From assembly GCA_024734495.1 (NCBI GenBank), contig JALMQS010000089.1, forward strand, positions 7,514,420-7,578,419: a DNA stretch of 64,000 nt, given 5' to 3'. Positions 1 through 11,735 of the stretch are shown piece by piece. The number at the start of each line of letters is the position of its first letter. Position 1 is the first letter of the stretch. The stretch is from Forficula auricularia (taxonomy: Eukaryota > Arthropoda > Insecta > Dermaptera > Forficulidae). The position numbers and the translations under genes were made by a program. The notes under the pieces were generated by a model. The model made no database searches. It was not told the origin of the DNA and was given only the letters and a program-made list of their open reading frames with translations.

Positions 1-374
1 CCTTTAAATGCCAAAAAACAATGACCAGATGCGACTTATACATCGTGAGATATGGCTCATTAACATCGGCCAATTGGAAGTATCTATTCCTTTACTCCTC
101 GTGGGCTATTACCAGTGCTGTAGTCGTAAAATCAACAGAAGATTTAAGCTATATGGGTCGTAAAAATCAGAGGGTATGCGCTACTATAATAAAATAATAA
201 AATAAAATGTTTTAGTCGGGCCTTGTTTAAAAAATTAACATTTTAAAAGTAAATTGAAACAATTTAAAATATTTATGGGAGTATTCAAAAAATGTTTCAA
301 AATTTTTAAAATTTTCAACTAGCAGATTTGCTTAGATCAAACCACAAAGTATACTCCGTATACCCTCCGCGGAC

Positions 375-530
375 CTGGAAATTTGTTCGTCTTTTTAGTG
401 GTCCATTTAAAAAATAAAACGGAATCCTAATAGTGTTGTTACACTGTCTATCTACCTGTCTTATGTTTCTTTATCCTTCTATAAGATTCGTAAATTACAT
501 AAGATACAAATTGGAAATAGACAAGTATAT
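375..530. repeat. Degenerate dispersed repeat, also near 13.2 and 30.75 kb
   Basis: A run around 405-450 with an AAAACGGAA-type core, followed by a CGTAAATTACATAAGATACAAA block, recurs in similar order at 13217-13330 and, more diverged, at 30750-30930. No coding capacity is visible. The arrangement fits an old interspersed repeat of a kind common in insect genomes; its class is not determined. The rest of 1-540 is AT-rich with nothing else recognisable. Confidence 0.45.
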
Positions 531-563
531 GTATATATATTTTTAGGTGAAGTTGGTATCAGC

Positions 564-829
564 CAGGCGCGGATCCACACTCTGTTTTTTTGGGGGGGGG
601 GGGGCGGTCGCCGGTATATAAGATCTACTTTTGATCTCAGAAGTGTGTCGCGATAGAATTGTCCAGCGGGGGTGGGCGTCAGAGACGCCCACCCCCATAT
701 AGAACTTTATTTTCTTCAATTTTAAAATTTTTATGTTATAAAAAATAAAATAAACATATAAAAAATATTGATCTCCAATGCTTTGGGGGGGGGGGGGTCG
801 CCCCATCGACCCCCCTGGATCCGCGCATG
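564..829. mobile_element. hAT-type MITE with 8-bp target duplication
   Basis: The ends are inverted repeats: CAGGCGCGGATCCA at 564-577 and its near complement TGGATCCGCGCATG at 816-829. Flanking 8-mers GTATCAGC (556-563) and GTATTAGC (830-837) match at 7 of 8 positions, as expected for a hAT target duplication. The interior carries G-tracts next to both ends and a perfect 12-bp-arm hairpin around 668-695 (GGGGTGGGCGTC / GACGCCCACCCC). There is no transposase, so it would depend on an autonomous hAT. An open frame on the minus strand here is a by-product of low complexity. Confidence 0.8.
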
Positions 830-837
830 GTATTAGC

Positions 838-2146
838 CCAATTTCATTTAAGAAACTAAATTAAAATTCTGATTAAATTCTTGAAATTAGCTGATTTTCA
901 CGTTTTGAACTACAAATAAGAACAAATTTGATATCCCAAGTATTTTGTAAGTTATACTAATTTTTCTACTGCCTCCCACAGGGCAGTGTGAGCGACGGCT
1001 TTCTCAGCTAGTAAAAAATAAAAATATTAGGTAAAAACCTTTGTTATTAGATTTCGACTTATGGTATAAGTCCATGCGACCTGTTTATTTCTAAAAAACG
1101 GTAAATGATTTTATTTTGTTTTTATTTTTCATTATTTATCAAAAATCACATCACATCTTTTATATTTACTTATAATTTTTTATTAAAATCGTTACTCTGT
1201 AAAAAAAGTTATATCTTTATATTTGCTTGAAAAGATCTAGAGGCCTAATGCATATATAGTAAACACTTAATTAAATTTATTTTTAATTTTATATTTTGAT
1301 GTACTAATGTAAGGTAATGTCAAGTGGTGGGTGGTCTTAGTCATTTTTTTTAGGATCTATGATGAATTGAATAAATAAATAAAAATATGTTCACCTTCCT
1401 CTAATAGCGTCGGTATACTTCCTCTTTAATGTTTTTCTATTTACCAGAAGCTGAACTAATTTTATATAGGTAAGCTCGTCCGATAAATCGGATTGCGATT
1501 CTAAATTGAATCTCCCATCACGAAGACTTTTGCCCATTTTACCATTAAGTCAACACTCCCGGCAAAAATATACAATTACCATCTTCTAATTACTTTTACG
1601 GGGTAATCATCATCGAATTTTATTATGGATGTAAATTAATTGCATAATTAAGTGCTTACGTTCTGAGCAGCCAAGTTGGTTGGCTCGGGCTGAAAAATTA
1701 AAATAAGCAAAAAGTGATGGTGGATGGTTAACTAACTGGTAACTGGTAAGACACCCACTGGCCTTCTCTCCACTGATTTGATTAGCCAGCCATTTGGCTA
1801 CCAACAGAATATTAGCTTAAAGACTTACATATAGAAATGCTACGAAAATACAAAAAAGAAGGATTTAAATTTGGATGCTCGCTTATATTGTTTCATCATT
1901 CAAGAAATAATACCAGAGAGAAAAATAAAACAGACTAAATATTTTTAATTTCATTTATATAGAATAAGGGAAGCATCGCAAAAGCATTTCTGGAAATATA
2001 CTTTTTCAAGTCTTCCCATTTCATTACCATTAATTTGACTTTTGGCAAACAGTCAAACAAAGAAATAACTTTTAGAACACCTTTTGAGCTTTAGAGATCA
2101 GAAGAATCAAATTTTTGATGAAACCTTTTCAATTTCAAATTACGGA
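838..2146. other. No gene recognised, AT-rich
   Basis: Short open frames are present, but none shows coding character or a recognisable motif. No repeat relationship to the rest of the window was seen. Confidence 0.5.
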
Positions 2147-2540
2147 TAAGGGGGCGTCCTTTAATTACGGCGTTTAGTGGGGGTGGGGTCGAGCCGAATC
2201 TCTCGTGGGAGAGAGGGGGGTCTCGGCAAAAATCACGAATTTTTTATCCGCAAGAAACAGTTAAAAAAAAATTATTTTACGAATTTTAGTAGTTCCTATT
2301 TAAGTATTTTATTCTTCGATTTTCTCACTGTGATTTTAGACTACGTTGTTAGTAGTCTTAAATACTAGTTTTAACTAGTCTTATCAAAAAAGTAATTAAT
2401 CAAATTATGTTTTGTAAAGAAATCCAGATTCACGTAGGGGGGGGGGGGTAGAGCCAAATCTCACGACATCTCACCAAGAGGGGAGTCGAAAAATCGCTAA
2501 AATCACCAAAATCACCTCACGTATTAAGGGACGGCCCCTA
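2147..2540. mobile_element. MITE with about 20-bp inverted ends
   Basis: The left end (2147-2169, core GGGCGTCCTTTAATTACG) and the right end (2520-2540, core CGTATTAAGGGACGGCCCC) are imperfect inverted repeats. The interior contains a direct repeat: the G-rich plus GAGCCRAATCTC block near 2175-2235 recurs near 2440-2500. The ends resemble those of hAT or similar DNA transposons, but I could not identify a convincing target duplication. No transposase is present. Confidence 0.6.
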
Positions 2541-3663
2541 AGAAATTTCTAAATGTAATTATTCCATTTTAATATGCTACCGACCGACCGATTTATATGT
2601 GTGTATTAGGCCCTCCCAGGACAAAATTCTGGTTGTGCCACTGGTGGCGACACTAATAGGTCATCGTAAGTAATCCTAAAAATAATTTATTCCATCTCGG
2701 ATCTAGTAGATGATTACTTCTTGTGATTTCTTTAATATCGGCACTTTGAACTCTGCATTACTTTGTGATCTTCAGAGCCCAAAACTCTACAGAGCTTAAA
2801 AAGCAAAACAATATAATTATATTGTAAGCCTACTCTCTCATAAAAATTCCGAACAGCATGCCCAATTGCAAATAGAAAACCCCTTTGCCCCCTTACCCTG
2901 TTTATTCTCTATTTTCACATAATCAAAACTGTATTTTTTGAGATGGCCAAGTGAAAGTTTTTTTCCCTTTTTGTCTATTTTCTTACTCCCTGCTGTTCTT
3001 ATCTTGATTAATAACTCAAATATAAATCTTAATTGTGGACCTCCCCAAGGCTTTCGTTTCTTGCACGAATGCATAGTGATGAGTCTCTAATTAATGTGCC
3101 ACACATGGGGTGTCTGCTGGATGCCTTCCTTGCAAGGGGTATCGATTGATGGATACGAGAAGGCAACATATCCAGTACCGTCTACTAAGTAAGAAGGGTC
3201 CCTGCTTGCCCCCAAGGGCTACCGACCCTTCCTCCCCCTCGTACACTTCCTTACAAACCCCTGCAACCCCTCCCCGCACCATCTACCCTTCTTCGTTTAC
3301 TCTCGGCCCGCTTTGAAGAAACTAAAACATTGGCCGGGCCCAGTTGATTGTTCAACAAGTCGCAAATATCCGGACAAATGGACGGCAAGACATGATGCGT
3401 CCGTCCGTCCCTCCTCTCAGCTTAAAAAACCACAGGTCATTAATTCATTTTAGCTTTACATGAAAAAATTCGATTAAACAACTTTTTAGAAAAAAATAAC
3501 AATTTAATTGAAAATATTTAGTTTGACTAGATCAGGGGTGTCCAACCACTTGGCTTACAAGGACCACATTTGAAGAAAAAAATTGTCTCGGACCTCGGAT
3601 AAAGTATTATAATTCTATTGATATTTGTTATTCAAAAAAGATAGTTAATAATAATATATAGAA
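2541..3663. other. No gene recognised; possible hAT-like end at 3535
   Basis: A GC-richer patch at 3090-3420 holds overlapping short frames on both strands with no recognisable domain. At 3535-3550 the sequence CAGGGGTGTCCAACC resembles the end of a hAT element, but no matching inverted end was found. Confidence 0.35.
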
Positions 3664-4495
3664 TAGGCCAGATTAATTTGCAGCAACGCTGACGTAATGC
3701 TGCCGACAGGGAACGCTGATACTGTTGGTATATTTGCGGCAAATTTGAAATATAATCGTAATTTGGACTCGAATTTTGAAATCAAACACTCCAATTGATT
3801 TTAAATTATGAAACATTAAATATTTTGATAATTATTCCACCTCCCAGCTCCCCTCACCACTCAAAAATTAAATATTCAATTCGCTTTTCTTTGCCCACAG
3901 AAGAAGAAATTAATCACATCTTATTTGATTTATATTTTATATATTATTTGTTTATTTTTTAATAATTTGCCACATTTTTATAATTTTTTAAAAATCTTAT
4001 TTCTTATTTTTGATTTTTACATAATTGAACGACTTAAGATACACATGCCCATATGAGTTTCTCATGGCAATACTGGAGCAGAGCAGCCTGTCATACAAAC
4101 AACACCTGATCTCTTTTAAATATTTGGAGCCTTATAATATCGATTATCGATCCCAAATTTAAAAAAAATGATATAATATAATTCTCCTCCTCACACGATC
4201 CCACTTATTTAAATAAATTTACATATTTCCACACAAAAAATATCACCATAGTTTATAGAAAAAAATACTTCCAGATTCATATCTAGACCCTCATTTTTGT
4301 AGCTGTGTCAGGACGAAAATGAGGCGAAACTTTTAAGAGAGTATGTATTTCCGGGAGTTTACAGGTATACTTTTGGAGTGTGGCTTTTTAAGAAGAATAA
4401 AATTTTTGGACCGAGACGCTGCCCGCCAGGGTACCAGCCCGGAGGGCCGAGCTTCGAGGGCGTGCCGAAGGCATGCACGAAAAGCTCGTGTAGAA
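3664..4495 (+). repeat. Dispersed repeat family R1, copy A
   Basis: This segment is collinear with 32097-32910. Shared landmarks in order are: a GATTAATTTG start, ACGCT.ATGCTGCCGACAGGG, GGTATATTTGCGGCAAATTT, a long AT-rich middle, and a GC-rich terminus (GACCGAGACGCTGCCCGCC then GAGGGCCGAGCTTCGAGGGC, about 4408-4480). Copies differ by small indels and point changes, consistent with an old transposon or satellite-like unit. No protein is recognisable. Confidence 0.8.
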
Positions 4496-5337
4496 ATAAG
4501 AACTTTATTATTTTTTTAACTCATAGCGAGCTTCCAATTTTACTTTTCGTAAATTTTATTATTGAAAATAGCTTCTCGTATATGTAAATACATACCTACA
4601 TACTTACAAAAAGTGATATTATGTAATATATTAGTGTATGTTTATATTTTTCCTGTCTAGATAATTAATATAAAATTCCAATAAAGAGACAATATTCAAT
4701 TTTTTTTCAGATGAGTATCTTATTGTTGTTCTAGAACATTCAATCAGAATGTTTGGAAGTAGAAAATTTATTTCTAATGAAAATGTAGACGAAAATACAC
4801 CAAAATTATTATTATTTTTTCTCGGAAATCTTGAAATTTAGTTCCAGATTCAAAATTTAAAATAAGCCCTTTTATTTTTCGAAAACTTCACAGTATATTC
4901 AGATTTCTTATTTTAGAGAAAAAAATTATCAGGCCATGTGTTTTCCAGTATCTACATATAAATATCAATGTTTTAAGGAATTTTATGACTTTATATTGGG
5001 CCACGGGTTGTACAGCTCTGCAGGGTTTAAATCGAATGGGATTAAAGAAGGATAATGATAATTTATTTTTTAAAAATGTCACGGATATAATAATCTCTGA
5101 CTATTTATTATCTATTGACATGTAAGAACGAGCAAAAATCTAAAAGACAAGTCCTGACAAGTCTTAGTCCAGAAGAGAAATTATCAATTAATTATTTATG
5201 ATTGTTCTAGAAAAACCCAATTCCTTGTCTCGTTGCATAGTAGAATTATATAACTATAGACATAGTTAGTTTCAAAGCATATAAATTACTGAAATAATTA
5301 ATATTTTAGAAAATGAAAACATGATAAGGATAATTTT
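4496..5337. other. No gene recognised, AT-rich
   Basis: Only short open frames and homopolymer-rich AT sequence are seen. Confidence 0.5.
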
Positions 5338-6700
5338 TAACCGACTTCAAAAAAGGAGGAGGTTCTCAATTCGACTGATTTTTTTTTCTTTTTTTTGTAC
5401 CTGATATCTTCGCCAATTGTGAACAGATTTTGATGATTTTTTTGCATTGGGTTCAGTCTCGTACCCGACTGTTCCCGTTTTTTTCAATGGTTTTGGACCT
5501 TTTTATGATATGTTTATTCAGGCATAACTTCTTTGTTTATGAACCGATTTTAATTATTCTTCCTGCGTTTGGATCAGTATAGCTTCAAGATTGTCAAGAT
5601 ACCTAACTATTTATTTTATTTTATGTATTTTGCCACTTGGACCGATTTCGATGATGCTTTTTTATTGGAAAAGGGGTACCTTAGGGGTGATCCCATATTA
5701 ATTTGATCAAGTTCTGATGATATGATCAATGACGAAATAACGTAAATCTCCAATTCTTATGAGCAAATAATCGAAATTATAATAAATAAAATCTTTTATA
5801 AAAAAATCTTAAAACATTCATTTAAAACCCGCAAACGTTTCGAAATAATTTTTATATTTATGAATTGAATTTTATTATCATTTTCTGATTCATTCGCCCG
5901 ACGATTTTTCTCTTACGAGATGCATTCAATGTATTATATTAAGTCACTATTAATAATATCACTAAAAAGAGAAAAATAAAAATAATTTTAAGAAAAAAAA
6001 CCAAGTTCAAAAAAATTAAATGCAACAAATAAAATAATAAGAGGTCAAAAGTAAGATCAAATGCACTAAAAGGTATAAAATAATTATCTAATTTAGTTAC
6101 AACTAAACGATGAAATTGTTAGATGAAATTACTTTTTGAAGTCGGTGAAGGCATCAGAAATTGATAATAAAATTAAATTCATTAATGAAGCAATTATCTC
6201 GAAACGTTAGCAGGTTTTACATGAACGTTTTAAGAATGTTTTTTTTATATATATACAAGATTTTATTTATTATAATTTCAATTATTTGCTCAAAAAATTG
6301 ATATTTCTGTTATTTTGTCATTGATCATATCAATAGAACTTCACCAAATTAATATGGTATCACCCCTAAGGTGCCCCTTTCCAATAAAAAAAGAATAATC
6401 GAAATTGGTTTATAAACAAAGAAGTTATGCGTGAACATACATAACAAAAAAGGTCAATACCAATGAAATTTATACGGGACCAATGGGCGACTATACTAAA
6501 AATCATCGAAATCAGTCCACATGATAAATAGAAATTGACGAACAAACATCATCATAACTTGACCAAATTAATATGTAACCACCCCTAAGGTATCTCCTTT
6601 CCAATAAAAAAAGAATCATCGAAATTGGTCCATAAACAAAGAAATTATGAGTAAACATACATAACAACAAAAAAGCTCCAATACCAATGATAAAATAAAC
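5338..6700. repeat. Fold-back repeat of the ACCGACTTCAAAAA family, copy 1
   Basis: The unit starts with AACCGACTTCAAAAAAGGAGG (from 5340), which recurs at 9788 and 46538. A block near 5660-5900 (GTGATCCCATATTAATTTG, GATATGATCAATGACG) returns in inverted orientation at 6155-6370, and the upstream ATAACTTCTTTGTTTATG block returns inverted at about 6410-6440 and again near 6620-6660. Between the arms lies the AAATGCAACAAATAAAAT / TTAGTTACAACTAAACGA segment found in the other copies, ending TTTTTGAAGTCGGT at about 6130-6146. It is a non-coding, hairpin-forming interspersed repeat whose mobilising enzyme is unknown. Confidence 0.7.
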
Positions 6701-7560
6701 TGCAACGGATCGTTCCTAAACTTTATCCAAATTCACTTGAAATATTAATATGTTTATTCCTTTATTATTAATCAGATATCACTTGCAATTTCCAGTTCAT
6801 GTTGACTAAGTCAAAAATAATGATCGATTTTCATTTAATAGTCGAGGAATAACCATTCTACATTGGAATTTTGACGTTTCGGTTATTATAGTAACCATTG
6901 CTGAAGACATGGAGGAATCGTCTTAAAATCAAAAATAGCGATCGATTCTCATCTAATACTTGAGAAATAACAATTCTGCATCAAATTTTAGACGCTCCGA
7001 TTATTATTGGTAACCATTGCTGAAGACATGGAGAAATCGACTTAAAATCAAAAATAACGATCCATTCTTATCTAATACTAGCGGAATAACCTTACTTGAG
7101 TTGTTTGCCATTAAAGAATTTAGTCTTTTGATTTTAAGTCGATTCATCCACGTTATCAGTAGAGGTTGCCATTAATAGTCAAAACATCAAAAATGGAATG
7201 CAATAAGGTTATTCCGCTAGTATTAGATAAGAATAGATCGTTATTTTTGATTTTAAGCCGATTCCTCCATGTCTTCAGCAATGGTTACCAATAATAATCG
7301 AAACGTCAAAAACCTAATGTAGAATTGTTATTCCTCAAGTATTAGCTGAGAATCGATCACTATTTTTGATTTTAACTCGATTCCTCCATGTCTTCAGCAA
7401 TGGTTACCAATAATAACCGCAACATCAAAAATCCAATATAGAATGGTTATTCCTCAAGTACTAGATCAGAATCAATCGCTATTTTTGATTTTAAATCGAT
7501 TCCTCTATGTCTTCAGCAATGGTTACCAATAAAAACCGAAACGTAAATAACGAAAATGAT
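6700..7560. repeat. Fold-back built from 119-bp tandem units
   Basis: On the right side, TTTGATTTTAAG-type starts fall at 7127, 7246, 7365 and 7484, an exact 119-bp period. The same unit lies in opposite orientation on the left (about 6810-7090, two to three copies), so the locus folds on itself around 7095-7125. Each unit contains CCTCCATGTCTTCAGCAATGG. The outer left flank (6700-6800) recurs at 26180-26285 and at 37745-37860, showing that it belongs to a dispersed family. Confidence 0.8.
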
Positions 7561-8307
7561 GCCGTATTCGATGAAATTTGAAATATTAAAATTTAAGATT
7601 AAAATAAAATTTCAAAAAATGAAGGCTACTATTTTGGACAGCATCCTCCTTTATTTATTTTTTTGCTGCATCTTTATTTTAATTTTGCGAATCGCGGATT
7701 TGCCGTGGAAATGAGTGGAAGCGAGAGATCGATCGTCTTTGACATACTGATTAAATAGCTCTTATTTTCAACCAGGTTTATAATATTTACATAAAGCTAA
7801 TGAGCTTTTAAAACATGTAATAACTACTCGGCTTGCTTGTTTTTCGATGCCTGATGATGAAAGCAAGATGACGTCCGTCTTGGTGCAAATCCGTCTTCGG
7901 CAACCTCGAGCAAAGAAGCTCGCTTGCTTGCAGGGAAACCATTTTCTGTTCACTAATTAGGTGGGACCTATGGTATCATATTCGACTCGCTACTCCACTT
8001 TTATTTACCTCAACCTATTAACGCAAGGCTTCCCTCTGGGTTTTCTGCTTGCTGGTGCATGTTCACTTAGAACAACGGTCGGGGAACCGGGGTAAATTAC
8101 TCCAAATGAGGTAATAATGAAACTATCGGGGGTGATAAGGACATTTTTAAAATTTTCTATCAATATTTTATAAACTATTATAGTATTTTTACTTTTGATA
8201 GCTTTTCCAGGAATTCAAAATCGTAAAATTAATAAAAGTTAAAAAAAATATAAAAACATTAATAAAAGTTATGAGTTTTTGTCATGATGAGTGTTAGTAT
8301 ATTTTTT
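7561..8307. other. No gene recognised
   Basis: A somewhat GC-richer patch (about 7840-8100) has short open frames only. Nothing matches a known domain. Confidence 0.5.
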
Positions 8308-8963
8308 ACTTTACCATACAGGTTTGGTCAAGTATTGTAATCGTGCATAAAAAAAGTTGTTTTTTTGCTTCTTTTTTCTAAATATCTAAAAAACGGCTGA
8401 AACTATTTTGATTAAAAAAATTGTGCGAAACTATGGCATTTCAATTTACAAAAAAGCTCTAATAAGTGAACATCGAAAAATTTATATTTTTCTAGATAAT
8501 AACTGTTTTGTCAAAATGTCTGTTAGTTTGTTAATTAGTCTGTGAGTTAACAAATTTTTGTGGACAAGGTAGCTCAAAAACTAGTGTGAATATCAAAACC
8601 AAATTTCACATGTAGTTTTGGTGCATTGAGATTAAGAGCTGATTAGATTTTGGTGCATATCGACGAAAAATTAAGGGGGGGGGGGGGTTAAAATTTAACA
8701 AGAAAAATGAAATATACTATAAAATGAACCTCTAATAACGAAAATATTTTTTTTCTGGGGCCAAAATTAGGGGCTGGGGGGTGGGTCAAAAATATAAAAA
8801 TCTAGGCCATTTAAGAGAACTCAGCAAATTTTGTATACATAATCAGTGGGCACACACACCACTACAAATGCAAACCAAACCGCCCAAAATAGAGGGGGGG
8901 GGGGCTCAAAAAATGAAAATCTAGGCCCTTGGACCAAAATCAACCAGAAGTGTATGGTAAAGT
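8308..8963 (+). repeat. Dispersed repeat family R2, copy 1
   Basis: The copy begins with ACTTTACCATACA (8308-8320) and ends with the complement TGTATGGTAAAGT (8951-8963). Internal landmarks, in order, are GTATTGTAATCGTGCAT, AACGGCTGAAACTATTTTG, AGTGAACATCGAAAAA, GTCAAAATGTCTGTTAG, AAATTTCACATGTAGTTTTG, TTAGATTTTGGTGCATATCG, a G-tract, and AACTCA.CAAATTTTGTATACAT. A second copy follows almost immediately at 9002-9692. It is non-coding; the 13-bp inverted ends suggest a DNA-transposon origin, though other copies extend beyond them. Confidence 0.8.
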
Positions 8964-9001
8964 CAAGTGGATGTCCACATCAGAACGTGTCAATTTATTT
9001 T

Positions 9002-9692
9002 ACTTTACCATACAGGGTATTTTCAAGTATTGTAATCGTGCATGAAAAAAGTGGTTTTTTTGCTTCTTTTTTTGAAATATCTCAAAAACGGCTGAAACTA
9101 TTTTGATTAAAAAAATTGAGCGAAACCATGGCATTTCGGTCTACAAAAAAGCCCTAATAAGTGAACATCGAAAAAATTATATTTTTCGAGATAATAATTG
9201 TTTTGTCAAAATGTCTGTTAGTCCTTTAGTATGTTATTCTGTTAGTCTGTGTGTTACCAAATTTTTGTAGACGAGTTAGCTCAAAAACTAGTGTGAATAT
9301 CAAAACCAAATTTCACATGTAGTTTTGGTGTATTGAGATTAAAATCTTATTAGATTTTGGTGCATATCGACCCAAAATTAAAGGTGGCAGGGGGAGTTAA
9401 AATTTAAAATTATAATATTTTCAAACTAACAAAACAAGAAAAATGAAATATACTATAAAATGAACGTATAATAACGTAAATATTTTTTTTTCTGGGGCCA
9501 AATTTAGGGTGGGGTGGTCAAAAATAAAAATCTAGGCCATTTGAGCAAACTCAACCAAATTTTGTATACATATCAGTGGGCCCCCAGAACACTAAAAATG
9601 CAAAAACAAACGGCCAAAAATGGGGGGTGGGTGGTCAAAAAATGAAAATCTAGGCCCTTGGATCAAACTCAAGCAGAAGTGTATGGTAAAGT
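9002..9692 (+). repeat. Dispersed repeat family R2, copy 2
   Basis: It is collinear with 8308-8963, again bounded by ACTTTACCATACA (9002-9014) and TGTATGGTAAAGT (9680-9692). The spacer between the two copies (AAGTGGATGTCCACATCAGA) is itself conserved downstream of other copies, for example 28346-28365 and inverted at 25485-25510, so the true unit extends past the inverted motif. Confidence 0.8.
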
Positions 9693-9785
9693 CAAGTGGA
9701 TGGCCACATCAGAACGTGTCAATTTATTTCTTTTAACGAGCAGTTTTTAAAAAGCAGTCAGTTAAACCCATGAGCAACGTCCCTT

Positions 9786-10490
9786 TTTAACCGACTTCAA
9801 AAAAGGAGGAGGTTCTCTATTCGACTGAATTTTTTTTTGTGCCTATGTTACCTCATATCTCCGCCAATTGTGAACCGATTTTGAAATTTTTTTTGCATTG
9901 GGTCCAGTCTAGCTTCCGATTGATCCCATTTTTTTCATAGGTATTAGACCTTTTTTGTTAGGTTTGTTTAGGCCTAACTATTTGTTTATGAGCCGATTTC
10001 GATGATTCTTTTTTATTCGAAAGGGGGTATCTTAGGGATGGTGTCATATTAATTTGGTCAAGTTCCAATGATAGGATCACTATTAATAACATCACTAAAA
10101 GAGAAAAATAAAAATAATTTTTAAGAAAAAAATAAAACCGACTTCAAAAAATTAAATGCAACAAATAAAATACACTAAAAGGTATCAAATAATTATTATC
10201 TTATTTAGTTACAACTAAACGACGAAATATTAACATGAAATTACTTTTTGAAGTCGGTGCCAAACATATACCTTTTATGAATCGCACTCGACGCATCTTA
10301 CTTAGTACGTTTGGAGGGTATCGCTTATAGGTATAGTTTGTTTGGTACCGACTTCAAAAAGTAATTTCATGTTAGTATTTCGTCGTTTAGTTGTAACTAA
10401 ATAAGATAATAATTATTTTATAGCTTTTAGTATATTTTATTTGTTGCATTTAATTTTTTGAAGTCGGTTTTATTTTTTCTTAAAAATTAT
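9786..10490. repeat. Fold-back of the ACCGACTTCAAAAA family, copy 2
   Basis: Left flank 9786-10110 matches 5338-5690 and 46536-46850. It is followed by a left arm (about 10114-10262), a unique core (10263-10345) and an inverted right arm (10346-10490). The arms carry AAATGCAACAAATAAAAT, TTAGTTACAACTAAACGA and GAAGTCGGT. The core is present in the opposite orientation in the copy at 46536-47259 (see findings). Confidence 0.8.
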
Positions 10491-11280
10491 TCAATTTCAA
10501 GCCAACTTCACTATTGTTATTTTGCCCAAACAGTGTTTTAGTTTTCGCAACCGCCACATAGCGCTAGTTTTCTTTTCATTTAAGCTTTTAACAATATTTT
10601 ATTTATTTTATTAAAGCTTTAAAAATATTTATAACTAAATCTGAATGTTTAAAAAATGATTTTATTTATTATTTCTAGTAATTGTAGTATTTGTACATTT
10701 ACGAAAATGATGAGGGAAGAGTATAAAGTTAAGAATGGTGTCGAGGAATTTATTTTTTTCTTTTCAGAATTTAGGGGTAACAGCGACCTAAGGCAATAAT
10801 ATTTTGAGGTAATGGCTAAAAAAGTTCCCCGATCTCTGACGTAGACCAACACTACTTTTTGTCTTTTTGATAGATCATTTGCTAGCTTACCATTAATTGA
10901 ATACAGACATTACTTCTCTTTTTATTTTATGATCTATAGAAAATGCCAAATATTATATATGGGAATTGATTTTAGTGGTATATATATATTTCTTACTATT
11001 TAATTAAATGTGGGATTAGATTAATTCTAAGTAGTGATCTAATTGTCGTATCGATTTGAAACTCTGAATATATTTGTAATTCATGTGACAATACAATAAT
11101 TTAAAAAAAATCGAGCTGAAAAAATTTACCGGCGGGGGGCGAATTCGGAAATTATAGCGTCCAAACTCAACCAAAATTTATATACATTATCTGTGGACAC
11201 CTAGAAGAGTAAAATTACAAAAATTAACCAAGGGGGCGAAATTTGAAACTCATAACTTCTTTGGTCCAAACTCGTCAAAT
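10491..11280. other. No gene; diverged R2-like sequence at 11100-11280
   Basis: 10491-11100 is AT-rich with nothing recognised. 11100-11280 has the R2 pattern of G-tract then CCAAACTCAACCAAAATTTATATACAT twice over, but is strongly diverged. This served as the target for the SINE that follows. Confidence 0.45.
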
Positions 11281-11668
11281 ATTTTTTTTTTTTTTTTAAT
11301 GATATTGATGTGAGAAGGAGATACACCAGAAAGTGGATCCCCTAAAGGCCTGTATGGGCTGGACCCTCCATCGTGAAAAGAACAGAGTAGAAGGAAAAGA
11401 AGCCGGGATCACGAGCCAATCTCAAAAACTTAGATACAATTCAATATCCAATTTACTAAGGTTTTAGGGGCTTCGAGCAGTGGTAAATTCTCCGCGCGAT
11501 AAATTCGGTTAAATTTATCTCCCACTTAATTTTTATTACCAGACCCTATACTTACAGAAAAAATGTCTGGGTAAAGCCGGGAATCGAACCCGAGACCTCC
11601 GGGTTGCCAGTCAGTTACTCTGACCATTACACCACGGAGGCGGACGTATCTATATACTATATACTACT
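11281..11668 (-). mobile_element. tRNA-derived SINE with poly(A) tail
   Basis: Read on the minus strand, a tRNA-like head has an A box TGGTGTAATGGTC (11622-11634) and a B box GGTTCGATTCC (11580-11590), the internal RNA polymerase III promoter. The body runs to a 16-base poly(A) (T16 on the plus strand, 11282-11297). Flanks CTCGTCAAAT (11271-11280) and CTTGTCAAAT (11669-11678) match at 9 of 10 positions and are the likely target duplication. The about 90 bases before the poly(A) match the 3' end of the LINE fragment at 41236-41330, which implies that the SINE borrows that LINE's machinery. It is too long, and has too long a tail, to be a plain tRNA gene. Confidence 0.85.
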
Positions 11669-11735
11669 CTTGTCAAATTTAGTTTTTATTTAGCTATGTA
11701 AGAGTAGAATTGGACCCATTTTAAGTCTAAAAAGT

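Noticed and set aside
543..806. 87-aa minus-strand open frame
   Set aside because: It spans G/C homopolymers and a hairpin inside a MITE; no coding signal.
3535..3600. CAGGGGTGTCCAACC, a hAT-like terminus
   Set aside because: No inverted partner or target duplication found nearby.
11560..11645. A functional tRNA gene on the minus strand
   Set aside because: The tRNA-like head is followed by a long body, poly(A) and a target duplication, which makes it a SINE.
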